A stretch of DNA of 64,000 nt from Sisyra terminalis (taxonomy: Eukaryota > Arthropoda > Insecta > Neuroptera > Sisyridae): contig OY292276.1 of assembly GCA_958496175.1 (NCBI GenBank), positions 27,980,001 to 28,044,000 on the forward strand, given 5' to 3'. Positions 46,884 to 57,699 of this stretch are shown in pieces (the first letter of the stretch is position 1; every line of letters starts with the position of its first letter). The notes under the pieces are model-generated. The model saw nothing but the letters and a program-made list of their open reading frames with translations, had not been told where the DNA came from and did no database searches. The position numbers and the translations under genes were made by a program.

Positions 46884-48245
46884 CATGCAATATACTCGTA
46901 TTACTATTTAACTTTATTATCACAGTAATGTGTTTTTTTCTAAATTATGTTATGAATTTCTATAGTTATTAGTATTTATTAGTACAGTACTTTTAAACAA
47001 GCCTAGCAAGTTGCGTTGTGCCCAAAGATATAGTATGAGTCAATAAAATATCAACATTTTAAAAAATTTAAATATATTTTTTTTCATTTTTAATTTAATA
47101 ATTGAAAAGCGAAAATCAATTCATTCTATTCAAATACCTTTACAATTAACTGACAAGCCTTTACTCCTCATGATTGATTGCAGTTTTACTTTAGAATGAG
47201 GGAAAATTAATATTAATTATAATTGTGGTTTGACATGCATACAAAAAATTACCTACCATTTTTACTAAATAAACAAAAATCAAAATTTCGATAAGAAAAA
47301 TAATTAGTTTGTGTTTTCATCAAGAAAAATGATTAATTATTTTTCCTATAGCGCAATTGATGGAATAATTAAAGAAATAAATAAATATTTGATTATTTTT
47401 AGTCACGATTTAATTTACTCTCAAAAAATTAATTAAATAAACTTAGTAATTATACTTGGAGCATTAACTGCAAGAACAGTTTCATATTAATATAATAATA
47501 ATGATTCAGTATCACACATCTAGGCATTATTTATTGTTTTATTTGTTGAAAGTGTTAAGACTTTTATACAATTTCACAAAATTTAAATTTCTTCTTCTTT
47601 TGTGTAACTTATAAAAAGAAATTAATTGAATTTGTAGATTTTATTTTCAAATTTTTTTTTCTTCATTATAAGGTGATAAATTATCAAATCGAAAAATGAA
47701 TTTAATGAAACAATATTTTTGTAAACACACAATTCACAATCACATTATTTAATCCCCACATGAACTTGGTGAATGATTGAAGCTATGTCTCTTTAAGCAG
47801 AATGAAATGTTGTTTAAAAATCAATTGCACGTGCTGATTCTTTGTAAACAACACATAATAAAAAAAAAATTGAAAAATGTTGAGTTTCCATTAAAATTTC
47901 TCACATTTTTTATTTTTATTTTATATTTCAAAAACACACTTCATATACAGACACAAGTATATTGATATAAAAAAAAAAAACTTAAATTATAACGTGCGCT
48001 TAACCTGTTGTTAACTATTTCTGTTTTCTGAAAATGAAAAAGAACACAATTTAGCAGTTATAAGGAAAAATAGCATAGCTTGATATATTAATACCATTTT
48101 CTTTCTGGGTTTACTATTTATTGTGGCTTAAAGGTACTTTTATATCCTTTTGACAAAAACTTTATATAAGCGAAACTAAAATCGATTTTAAGGACTTTGC
48201 AGAAGCTCGTCTCGTGTAATGTTGATTAATGGTTAAAATATAATA
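46884..48245. other. AT-rich spacer
   Basis: Nothing recognised. Confidence 0.4.
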
Positions 48246-48275
48246 CCAACAACTTCGTCTGCGTGGCATAATAAG
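48246..48275 (-). repeat. Decayed Helitron 3' end
   Basis: ACAACTTCGTCTGCGTGGCA resembles CGCGACTTCGTCTGCATAACG of Helitron A (22,525-22,545). The terminal CTAG is lost. The neighbouring 64-codon ORF at 48326-48520 is not recognised. Confidence 0.45.
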
Positions 48276-48601
48276 AGTAATAATTTTTGTTAATTTTTTT
48301 GTTTATCATCAACTTTTATTAAAAAATGTATTTACCCAAAATGTTTGGTGTACGATTTACAATTACTAAAACAACGATGCTAGTGGCACTGGCATCACTA
48401 GCTAATGAACATGCCACGTATTTGTGCCCGTGGGTAAAGCAACTCTTAATCAAATCTCTGAATCAAAACAATTGCAACGGTAGAAAAATAAAACTTCAAT
48501 TAAAAAGGTGTTTCTTCTAACTTCTATAAAATAATAATTCAATAATACTTACATATTTTCTACTTCTTATATTTGTTATAGCTAAAAATATACGTAATTT
48601 C

Positions 48602-48880
48602 TAGTGTCCGACTGAAACTAGTTTTAACGGCCGAAACTTCCATATAAAGTCATGTTTTCGTAGGAAAAAAAATTAATCATAACTAGCCAGTCTTTACTTT
48701 TAACTCTAGAGGTATTTATTATTCATATAGTTTTCATTTTATACCCTATTTAAGCTAACCATTAACACAATATAAAATTATCATTTCTTATTTCAAATCA
48801 ATTATTTGTGTTAAAATAAGGGGTTGATTTGGAAGAAATGCATTTATTATTACTTTTTAATAATTGCTATAAATAACATT
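48602..48880. mobile_element. hAT-like MITE, copy 3, truncated
   Basis: Starts TAGTGTCCGACTGAAACTAG and continues as the reverse complement of the right half of copies 1 and 2 (AACTTCCATATAAAGTCATG, CAGTCTTTACTTTTAA, TTTCAAATCAATTATTTGTG). The opposite terminus is absent. Confidence 0.75.
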
Positions 48881-49039
48881 ACAATGTACGAGTGAGATAA
48901 GTGTATGAGACCGAATACCAGGTGGATTAACTGTATTAAGGAACTCCACCGAATAGTTTATAGTATCATCCGTATGCCCCAAAGTATCTACTGATTTGGA
49001 CTGATATTTTGCCATTCAAACAATATCAACAAAGTTTCA

Positions 49040-49130
49040 TAAGCATTTTTTGAAGTCTTCTTTAGCATCGTTGTGATTTGAAATTTCATGAAACGAAACA
49101 ATGAAAATTAACAGAAATAAGCATTAAATC
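49040..49130 (-). repeat. Short dispersed repeat, copy 1
   Basis: AAGTCTTCTTTAGCATCG..TTGTGATTTGAAATTTCATG..AAACGAAACAATG is the reverse complement of 56,775-56,835 apart from small differences. Class unknown. Confidence 0.55.
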
Positions 49131-49325
49131 TTTAAGATTTAAAGAACGAGAGAATGAAATAGAAAACATTACAGTGTTTCTAAAGTATGTGCCCGTCTGC
49201 GTATTAAGCTGCTTGGTCTAAATAGTCTTCTCGAATAGAACTTGAATAGTCGTTCTAACAACCATGGTAAATTGTATATTGTCTACATACAAATTTTATA
49301 ATTTTAATAAAAACATTTTTAAAGT

Positions 49326-49415
49326 ATGCCGAAAACGAATGCAGATTATTATCGTGCTTATCGAAAAAGAAGAAAACAAGACTGCAAGACTAAAAAGACC
49401 GCAAAAAGTTCATAA
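49326..49415 (+). pseudogene. 29-residue ORF, possible transposon protein N-terminus
   Basis: ATG at 49326 opens a 29-codon frame beginning MPKTNADYYRAYRKRRKQ and ending in TAA. The K-T-N-A-(D/E)-x-x-R-A-Y-R-x-R motif resembles, from memory, the N-terminus of several insect mobile-element proteins such as Helitron ORFs. The open frame stops early, so if it is one it is a broken remnant. Not certain. Confidence 0.3.
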
Positions 49416-49650
49416 ACAAAAAATTTAATAAAATACAAACCAGACGTATTGCAAATTTTTAAGAAGATAAAATTCCGTATATTTTAAAGGAAGATTTTAA
49501 TGTAAATATTGTATTAGGTACAACGATCTCTTTGATTGTGTTTCTGGACACCAAATTTATTTTAAAAATCTGTAGCAGTCGCATTATATCAGCGACAAGA
49601 TTAGTAATCGACAGTCAAAAACAGTAATTGACGATATTTGAATATTTGAT

Positions 49651-49669
49651 GTAATTATGACGTAATTAC
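49651..49669. promoter_or_regulatory. Palindromic CRE-like site
   Basis: GTAATTA-TGACG-TAATTAC, an inverted repeat around TGACGTAA, just upstream of the 75-bp tandem repeats. It could bind bZIP or homeodomain proteins; inferred from sequence only. Confidence 0.25.
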
Positions 49670-49681
49670 GAGTAATTTTCC

Positions 49682-49905
49682 ATCACCCAGCTGTGATTGG
49701 CTGTTGGTGGGAACGTCTTCTTTTTGTTTTCTTCAAAGTTCTTTTACAGGTATTCGATCACTCAGCTGTGGTTTGCGGTTAATGGGAACGCCCTCTCTTT
49801 GTTTTCTTCAAAGTTCTTTCACTTATTTTCGGTCATTCAGTTGTAATTAGCTGTTGGCGGTAACGTCCCCTCGATGTTTTCAGCTTAATTCTCCCACTCG
49901 ACGTA
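49682..49905. repeat. 75-bp minisatellite, three copies
   Basis: The anchors CAGCTGTG (49688), CAGCTGTG (49763) and CAGTTGTA (49838) are exactly 75 bp apart. Each unit reads on through GGCTGTTGG, GGGAACG and TTTTCTTCAAAGTTCTTT-like segments, with the third copy the most diverged. Each first half contains an E-box-like CAGCTG or an ATTGGCTG segment. GC is above the local level. It may be an enhancer-like repeat from a retroelement U3, but no LTR ends were found. Confidence 0.85.
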
Positions 49906-50092
49906 ATAAGTTGTATGCCAATGTTATATCTATTGATCAAATCGAAACTGAAGTACTTATTTCATACTTTTGGTACTATAAGCCTCTCAATTATTGAAAA
50001 TACAAAGTCGTCTAAAAATTTAAATTTCTTCGCTACGATTAGTGGTTTAGGCTGTGTGTTAATTCTTCAATCAGTCAGGATAAACGATTTAT

Positions 50093-50156
50093 ATATATAT
50101 ATATAGAATATAGAATAAAGAATAAAGAATATAGTACGTAGAATATAGAATATAGA
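50093..50156. repeat. Short AATATAG-type tandem repeat
   Basis: A TA run followed by repeated (A)GAATATAGAATA heptamer-like units with AAAG variants. Confidence 0.8.
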
Positions 50157-50479
50157 TGTAAATCATTATTATTATTTACTTCATTATTTGAAACGCATTT
50201 TGGTCACAATTTAATGGGCTTTATTTTTTATGCGTAACCCTAATTTCTTTTTTATAATAATAGTAACCAAAGTTATTCCTTATAACTTCAGTCATGTAGC
50301 TTCATTTGTATGATTCATTAATTTTTCGACAATATATTTTATGAATTCTGTTTATAATATAAAAGTAAATATATTTACTATATACTGACAATAGTGATAG
50401 CCTTTTTACTATCCAAAAACTATATTACTCTGTACTTTTTTCGTTTAGAACAACTTATGGATTCTATTAGCCATAAATA

Positions 50480-50620
50480 TGAAGAGTTAAAAATGGGGGA
50501 TTGTAGGATTCGAACCCCAGCACTTTGTGCACAAAGCGGTGATTCTATTCTAATGTTTGTATGTGCTTAGATAGGTTTGAATTTCAAAAAGACAATTTTT
50601 GACATTTTTTATATTTTTAA
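50480..50620 (-). repeat. Helitron fragment with tRNA-like B box
   Basis: On the minus strand GGGGTTCGAATCCTACA (50503-50519) is a perfect B box preceded by GTGCACAAAGTGCT. The adjoining AAAAATTGTCTTTTTGAAAT block matches the sequence next to the tRNA-like segment of Helitron A (24,530-24,555). No complete tRNA cloverleaf is formed. Confidence 0.5.
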
Positions 50621-52398
50621 AAGAGTTTTTGTTTATCTGGTGTCTCTTGAACGCTGAAGACTGACGATCATTGGGGCTATTTATTCATAGACACTTTACG
50701 CTATTTAACAATAGAACACATTTAAAATATTATAACTCCTTAAATAATTTTTTAAATAAACAATGCATGAAAAAGTTTATTTCAATGCATCTAAAGACAT
50801 TTAGAAAGATATATCGCACGCATAAGCCGATTTTTTTCATCCATTATCTTTATTAAGTCTTATAATATCAGTTAACTGCTTATGAAAGTTGCATCAAAAT
50901 TGATTCAACCAAAAAAACTTCAAAAACCTTAAAAATCGCTTTTTAGTATAAGTAAATGGTGTTATGTTAGTATTACAAACTGCCACTTAACTTTCTTTAT
51001 ACGTAGATAGATTGGAAAATAAAGTCAAAAGATATTTATGAAGCACCTTGTTTTTGTTAGGTAAATTAGAAATTAAAACAAGTAAAAATTCACCGATTTT
51101 ATTATATTTAAGTTCCTCAACAATGACTAATAGAAAAGACAAATGGAAGAAAGAGGTATTTGGTCTAAATTGTTCACCGAATTTTCCTTTAAAATATGGG
51201 CCAATCTTTTGGATTATTAATGCATAAAATCTATAATATCTTGCGTACCTTCATAGATACAAAGTTGAAATTTATTATCATCCCATATCTCTTAAAGTGA
51301 ATATACTCTAAACGTAAGTCTATAATCGTTAATACAGATAAGTGATAACCATTAGGCATTTTGTGCATGCGTATATTCGGGTTTATCCCATGATGGTAAT
51401 TGTTGCGGAAAGAACAAATCTAATATCTCCCTTGGGCATATTTTCTAAATTATTTCTGGTACCGTTTTTGGATCCATCCTCGACGATTATATGCCATAAA
51501 TTAGAGTTGGATTTCAATTTATTATATTGCTTTATTCGAGATATCTTTTTGATATTTTTTCTCAGAATTAATTAAAATGTTATTATTGACCGTAACTTCT
51601 ATTATCTTAGTAATAATTAATATAAAAGCAATATTTAAATTTTGTAGCTCAACAATTTAATTTGTTTAGTGAACTCAAATGTAAAGTTTCAATGTTGGTT
51701 AGGGCATAGTCTGTTGGGCTCTTAATATAATATTGACATGTTTATTAACTAACGGTTGAGAATAATTAGTAATGTTCATGTTGTTATTAAATAATTTATT
51801 ATCAGTTTACATAATATGGATTACAGAGGTTTTCTACTCACGACTGATTAAACTCTTGAATAGACACAAAACTAATTAATACCAACAGTTTCAAATCTAT
51901 CGACTAAAATTTTTGACCATTAGTTAAATTGGAATGTTTTTCTTTTTGTTAGTATTTTTTAGTTTAAACCAGAACCGACAGTTCCTTTGCTTTTTACAAA
52001 AGTCCATTAAATATTTGCATTCGATTAATTGTTTGTAAAATTGCATTTAACCTCGAGTTAATGAAATCCTAAAGCTCACTTGGAAAATTTAATTACTGTG
52101 TAACTAAATGGCTTTGGCTGCCATTGTTCGATTGGTTATTGGTTCTGTTGGTCACCAACAATTGTCTTTGTCACGAGTTTCATTCCATTCAACAAATTTA
52201 ATTAAAATTCAATAAATTGCACTTCTCAAACTTTACTTTCCATGAATACTTGCGAGTTTATGTTTAGCTCAATTTAAATTTATTTACCGTCAATTATAAA
52301 CAGTTTTGAATCTAAGGAATTCGAGTATTTGGTTCTTGATCAATCTCAAAATTATGTCCCCTTAACAATTAAATGATTTCCCTTGATTTTAATCTAGT
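50621..52398. other. AT-rich spacer, no gene seen
   Basis: The frame at 51342-51575 has no recognised motif. A moderately GC-rich patch with CCATTGTTCGATTGGTTATT at about 52,120-52,165 is unassigned. Confidence 0.4.
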
Positions 52399-53393
52399 TA
52401 CACGGGAAAAAAATATATCATAAGTTACAATAATAATATCGCAAAATTTACAGCATTGCATTAGAGTATATGACCTGAACTAACGTTTTATACTTTTTAC
52501 AATGCCGCATCGTACATTTCATTTGACAAAGATAACTACTTGAGACAGCTCACAGTCTTATTCACTTTCATAAATTTTACGAATTACAAATAAGAAATGT
52601 GTACATACATTAGTCGGTGAAGAAGAGTTTCTCCTATCCGACCATTTTTTTTTTTTACAGAAACCTACAAAATAAGATGGGTTACAAATAATGAAACAAA
52701 TTAATTATTTTAAAGCAATTATTTATTCATCACAATATTTTATTTCACGATCATAATGGAATGGCTATTTTTGTAATGTATGTAATAATCCAAACCAGGT
52801 TTTTATGCTAGAAAAAAATTGTCAAAAAATTCCTCTTCCATAAGATTTTTGTGTGTACTCTTGTTTATTATTGAAGATAAATATTAAATATTAAAAACAT
52901 TAAATATTAAATAAAAAATCGATAAATATTTCAAAGATCAAATTTTGTTCCAAATTTAATATTTTTGTTACTTTAAAACGTTTAGCGATGAATTCTTAAT
53001 GATTTATCTTCTGACTATCTTCTGACTTCTGGCCGATGACACAGAACTTGTGGATGGTTCATCTGACTTCAACACGCTTATAAAACTCAAATAAAATCAC
53101 TCGGATACATGTATTCGTTGAGGAGTCAGAGAGTAGGGATGGTAGTAGTATTTCTGTATTTTTTACCTGTTTCTGTAATAAATGTATATTTATTTGTACT
53201 TGGAGAAGATAACAAAATATAATCATAATTTCTGAAATGCTATCTTTTACAGAAAACTATTGTTATAATTACAATGTTACATCGTAAAAATTCAAATGTA
53301 AGTAGGAAATATTGAATAAAATATTGTAACGAGTAAGATATTGAAAGTTTGAATTAGTATGTTTCCATCGTAATTTTTAATTTTTTCCCTGTA
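52399..53393. mobile_element. TACACGGAAA TIR family, ~1-kb copy
   Basis: The left end TACACGGGAAAAAAATA (52399) is mirrored by TTAATTTTTTCCCTGTA at 53,377-53,393. The subterminal regions carry TTACAAT and CATCGTA-type motifs in both orientations. Related copies: 46,440-46,708 and 55,503-56,192. No ORF of note and no clear TSD. Confidence 0.6.
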
Positions 53394-55054
53394 GGCAATC
53401 AAAAGAGTGAAGTAGTATCAATATATTTTTAAGATATGGTAGTCAAAAATCCAGTAAAATTATGTTCTTTGCTGAAAAAAAAAACTAATCAATTCAATCT
53501 TATTCTATATATTTTGACTTATTATACATATCTAAATATGTTTGGTAAATTTTAACAACCAATGCCCATTTAAATAACGATTATTATATATCAAGGTACA
53601 AAAAAGTGGGTCATATAGGCAAGTGTTTATTTGTACAATCCATTGAAGCTTTTGTTAAGCTTGGTACCCCATTTTTTAAAAATATTTTATTATATTACAC
53701 GTTTTTAATTTTGCATGTTTGACAACTTCCATTGAAATACCTCAAAATTAAATTTCCACGAAGTAAACTATCGTATTTTTTAGAACTTGAGAAGTATGAT
53801 TTTCCCACTCACTCATTAAAAAAAATCAACCCCTTGTGAATAACTTTGAAATTTAACGTTTTGGTGAATCATTAAGAATACACAGGAAAAAATCTCAAAC
53901 CTAAAAATTTTCTTACCTGGAGTCAGCAAAATTGTTTTAAGCGCTAAAAACCATAATATGGAAGCAAGTATTGAAGCAAAAAATGTTATCAAATCAATCA
54001 ATTATTTATTGAGCTTTAGTTGAGAATGGAAATGTTGGTATAATTGAATTTGTCAATATTTTAAAGAAATGGCGAAGAGTTGAAAATACAAAGAACCTAG
54101 ATTATTTATATTATTTAACGTACCTACCTAAAACGTTTGGTGGTCAATTGTGACGTCACAAGCAACGCCATGACACTTTCAAGCTTTCTAGAATGAATTT
54201 CACAATTTAAAAATTAATACGTTTTTTTTTTCTTTTTAAACCAATCGTGCTAACAGGAAAATGTTACTTTTTGTAAATAGTATATTTTTCTGAACACTAA
54301 AGTATAGTTTATAAAAATCTGTATTAATGCATATTGGGTGTACGTTATTCTAAATCATTTTTGCTTAAGAAGCTGCTATTCCTATTTATCAAATACATTT
54401 CATGATTTTTTTCCAATTTTTTTGTCTTTGACCGTTAAATTTTAACTTGTGAAAATCAAATGCTAAGCTCTTTTGCTCAAAAAAATGAAAACGGTAGGTA
54501 CTGCAACGCGATAAATCCACTTTTTTAATATTTGAATCGCCTTGATTTGATGGAATTTTTTCATTTGTTTGATTGAATATAGGATGTCGAATATCGGGTA
54601 TTGAGGTCAGCAATTATAGGAAGATTTAATTTTTAATAAATTTTTACATTTTAGATAAATTTGATAAAATTTTGACATCAGTCTTTTATTTACCATTATA
54701 GCCAATTATAGCATAGTTGATTTTCTTTAGTTCACTTATTATTCTTATTTTATTTATAATAATAATATTACAAGCTTTTTGGTATAAATAAACCTCTATT
54801 AAGTATTCATATTCCTCAAACTTCTTTCTTCAAGTTTAGGAGCATATAAAATTTTCGAAATCAAGTTAAACTAGTACTTGAAAAAAATAGTCAATGAGAT
54901 TAACTAAATAAGCTTTAGCTAGATGAGCCGTAACGAAAGTCGGTCACGCTTTTTAGTTTTTCGTTACCTAGTAGCTATTATACTATTCATTTAAATTTTA
55001 ATCAACTTTTTTATTTTAACTGAAGTTATAAATACTAATCAAATATTTTGTAAT
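53394..55054. other. AT-rich spacer
   Basis: Contains a CCGTAACGAAAG..TTTTTCGTTAC inverted pair near 54,929-54,966. No gene seen. Confidence 0.4.
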
Positions 55055-55125
55055 TATAATCATCCAAATTCAGTTAAGAACTTTAGTTATAAAGCAAGAA
55101 CGATTGAAACTTATTCCCAAAAAAA
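55055..55125 (-). repeat. Unclassified interspersed repeat, fragment
   Basis: CAGTTAAGAACTTTAGTTAT, then AAAGCAAGAACG and TTGAAACTTATTCCCA are the minus-strand version of the block at 14,414-14,465 and 3,540-3,600. Confidence 0.55.
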
Positions 55126-55128
55126 AAC

Positions 55129-55191
55129 TTGACTTTTACTAAGTTGTCGTTGACTTTTACTAAGTTGTTGTTGACTTTTACTAAGATGTTT
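55129..55191. repeat. 21-bp tandem repeat, three copies
   Basis: Units TTGACTTTTACTAAGTTGTCG at 55129, 55150 and 55171 with one to four changes each. Confidence 0.9.
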
Positions 55192-55199
55192 AAAGCAAG

Positions 55200-55365
55200 A
55201 CATTGACGCTTCGACTTGCAGTCCAACTAGTCGGACTACTAGTTGGATCGTCTAAATGATTCGACTAGACATCCAACTTCCAACAACACAGTCCGACTTT
55301 AGATCCAACTTCGAAATTCGGACCACAAGTTGGACTGCAAGTCGGAGTGTGAATGGCCTGCTTAA
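55200..55365. mobile_element. ~165-bp MITE with GACTTGCAGTCCAACT arms
   Basis: CGACTTGCAGTCCAACTAGT at 55,213-55,232 is mirrored by AGTTGGACTGCAAGTCGG at 55,328-55,345. The outer ends CATTGACGCTT and GAGTGTGAATG are also approximate inverted repeats. Internal AGTCGGAC/AGTTGGA alternations make further small hairpins. No ORF of its own. Confidence 0.7.
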
Positions 55366-55502
55366 CTTCTTACATGCAACCATTAAGTAAACACACTTTT
55401 TTTTAATTGGTTTTAAAAAAAACAAATTAACAATCAACTATGGGTCTGGAACAGTTATAGAATTCGAAGGAACATTTAAGGAGAAATTTATTGTCGTAGG
55501 TA

Positions 55503-56192
55503 TACACGGAAAAAAAATAAAGTAAAAAATTACAATGCAACATCGTAACTTAGAATAAGACTTTTGGGAATTTCCTAATTTTGGCAATTTCAGTTCGCGG
55601 GAAGAAATGACCTTGGCGAAACTACGGACTAGTCATGTAATCACGTATTCTTTCCCATAGATCTAAAGAACCAGCTTCGATACATGGAAAAAATATAATA
55701 AAAATTGTAATTCAACACCATACGAGTACTATAAGACTATAAGACCATTTCTTTAACTAAGGCTTCACAATGCTCTTTTTCAACATTTACTATGTATATT
55801 TGAATTTTTACGTTATAACATCGTAATTATAACGACAGTTTTCAGTAATACACACCATAACAAAAAGTACTATGTTAAATTGGAAACTTTTTTGTAAGTC
55901 CAAGTGAATATATTATATTACATATACATATACTATTGACAAGTAAATGAGACAAAACTAGTAATATCACTTTGGGTCCAACTTTCTGGGTTCTCAACGA
56001 ACACTTGCTTACAAGTAACACTACTTGAGTATGTATGGCAAGTATACATAAACCATTGTTTAAAACAAGTAAGTTTTACTATGTCATATGGTAAAATCAA
56101 CAATACAATCGTTTGGGTCCAGCACTACATTAATCAATAACTAAAATTACAATGTATTATTGCAATTTTTCCTATAACGTTCTTTCCGTGTA
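55503..56192. mobile_element. TACACGGAAA TIR family, 690-bp copy
   Basis: The left end TACACGGAAAAAAAATA (55503) is mirrored by CGTTCTTTCCGTGTA ending at 56192. Subterminal AAATTACAATGCAACATCG and ATTACAATGTATTATTGCAA also pair. A second TACATGGAAAAAATATAATA end at 55,680 suggests a nested or duplicated copy. No TSD resolved, no ORF. Confidence 0.65.
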
Positions 56193-56349
56193 GTTTATTA
56201 AAAAATACATGTGTGCAGGTTATACGCGATAGAAGTGGAAGAAGTGAGACAAATGTAAATTTCCTGGAATGGGATAATTTTTAAGGTTGAGTTATGACAA
56301 TATTGATACAAATTTTAAAACATAGAGGTGAAGTATAGATTATAGAAGA

Positions 56350-56430
56350 CTCATTTTTAATTTTTTTTTAACTCGTAATTGATTCGGAAATCTTATCTCT
56401 CTCTATCATTTATATATGGATATATATGGA
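56350..56430 (+). repeat. Dispersed repeat shared with 63.6 kb, copy 1
   Basis: AACTCGTAATTGATTCGGAA..ATCTTATCTCTCTCTATCATTT resembles 63,658-63,708. Class unknown. Confidence 0.5.
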
Positions 56431-56467
56431 TTGATCGTGCGTATGGTGTCAAATAGAAATAAGAAAA

Positions 56468-56635
56468 ATCCAGTGTGGTGTACGAAACGCCGTCTACGTA
56501 GGCACAGTTTTTATGGTAACTAAAAAAAAGCTACAAAGCCTACACAAATAAGCTGAAAGCTCTTGCATTTTACTTGCTTCAATTGCCTCAGTTTCCTATA
56601 CCAGAAAAAAGAGACATATATATTCTAATGTGTCC
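56468..56635 (+). mobile_element. 263-bp TIR element family, partial copy
   Basis: CAGTGTGGTGTACGAAACGC..CGTCTACGTAGGCACAGTTT..TTATGG and CTCTTGCATTTTACTTGCTT match the minus strand of 61,969-62,231. The right terminus is missing. Confidence 0.65.
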
Positions 56636-56759
56636 AACTTGGTTTTTTGTTTACTTTTCAGTGCGTTATCCATTTATAAATAGATCAGTAGATACTGTGA
56701 AAACTATAAAATATTTTCTTTCTCATTCTCTCCCACATTAAAACCTATTGATTTATGTA

Positions 56760-56850
56760 TTTGTCTCATTTTAGTGTCGTTTTTTCGTTTCATCAAATTT
56801 CAAATCACAACGATACTAAAGAAGTTTTCATTTCAAAACATATTCCATAC
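56760..56850 (+). repeat. Short dispersed repeat, copy 2
   Basis: TTCGTTTCATCAAATTTCAA..ATCACAACGATACTAAAGAA is the inverse of 49,055-49,110. Confidence 0.55.
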
Positions 56851-57462
56851 TACAATAACTTCTTTCTGTATTTGAGATATTTATCTGTTTCAAATTAAAT
56901 GAACAATTCTATAACTACATATTTGTTATTTACTGTTCTTTCGTTCGATATTAATGTCCTAGGTACATGTGTTATGTAATATATGCCATCGCAAGCACTT
57001 CACAGTCATATAATACATTTTAAAATGTATTTTATTATTTTCTGTATTGACCTCCCTTTTCATAATCTTCAAAATGCTAACTATTTTGTTAATATTGCAA
57101 TCTTGAGAAATCAGCTTTTTATTTAGCGAAAATTTATTTTTTTGGCAAGTTGTTTTGAAAAAATCGATCATTCTGGAGCGCACAGACCAACGAGTGATAT
57201 TATAGGAATTTTATTATACAAGAAACGAACAAAAACACAATTTATAAATTTTGATAATAAAAATTTCCATAACTGAATTTCCATCTACACTAATCTACTT
57301 AAACTCTCTATTATATAACGGTTCATCAAAACTGGGTTAAAAAAGGTTTCCTTTTCAATTCATAGGATTATTTAAATCTAGCACCGAACAAATATAAATG
57401 TTGAATTTTAAATGGATACTTAGTACTAAAATGATTTTCATATTCTTTTTACTTTGTTACAG

Positions 57463-57683
57463 ATCTACACAATTTCAACAAAAGATTTGGCCAATTAAAA
57501 AAAAAGACGTAAGTTTATCATTGATTTTTATTCATTTTGACATTTATTTCCCCAAAATATTATTTATTTATTTATTACTTAAATATCAAATAACTTTCAA
57601 TTATGTAACATATATTTAGAGATATTACTTTAACTGTAAGTAATTTCCTTTTACAGAGTAAAAATATATTATTTTTAATTTAA
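57463..57683 (+). other. Candidate spliced exons (46-nt exon, 148-nt intron, stop exon)
   Basis: A pyrimidine tract ending TTTGTTACAG (57462) precedes a 46-nt open segment (57463-57508; peptide STQFQQKIWPIKKKD) that ends GAC/GTAAGT, a good donor. A second acceptor, TTTCCTTTTACAG (57656), follows 148 nt later. In phase it gives SKNILFLI and TAA at 57681-57683, with AATAAA at 57689-57694. The splice signals are strong for AT-rich DNA, but the peptide is short and unrecognised, so chance is quite possible. Confidence 0.22.
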
Positions 57684-57699
57684 TTAAAAATAAAAGTAC

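Noticed and set aside
49682..49905. A second solo LTR around the 75-bp repeats
   Set aside because: The ATTGGCTG motifs resemble those in the 31.9-kb LTR, but no TG..CA ends, TATA box or TSD could be found.
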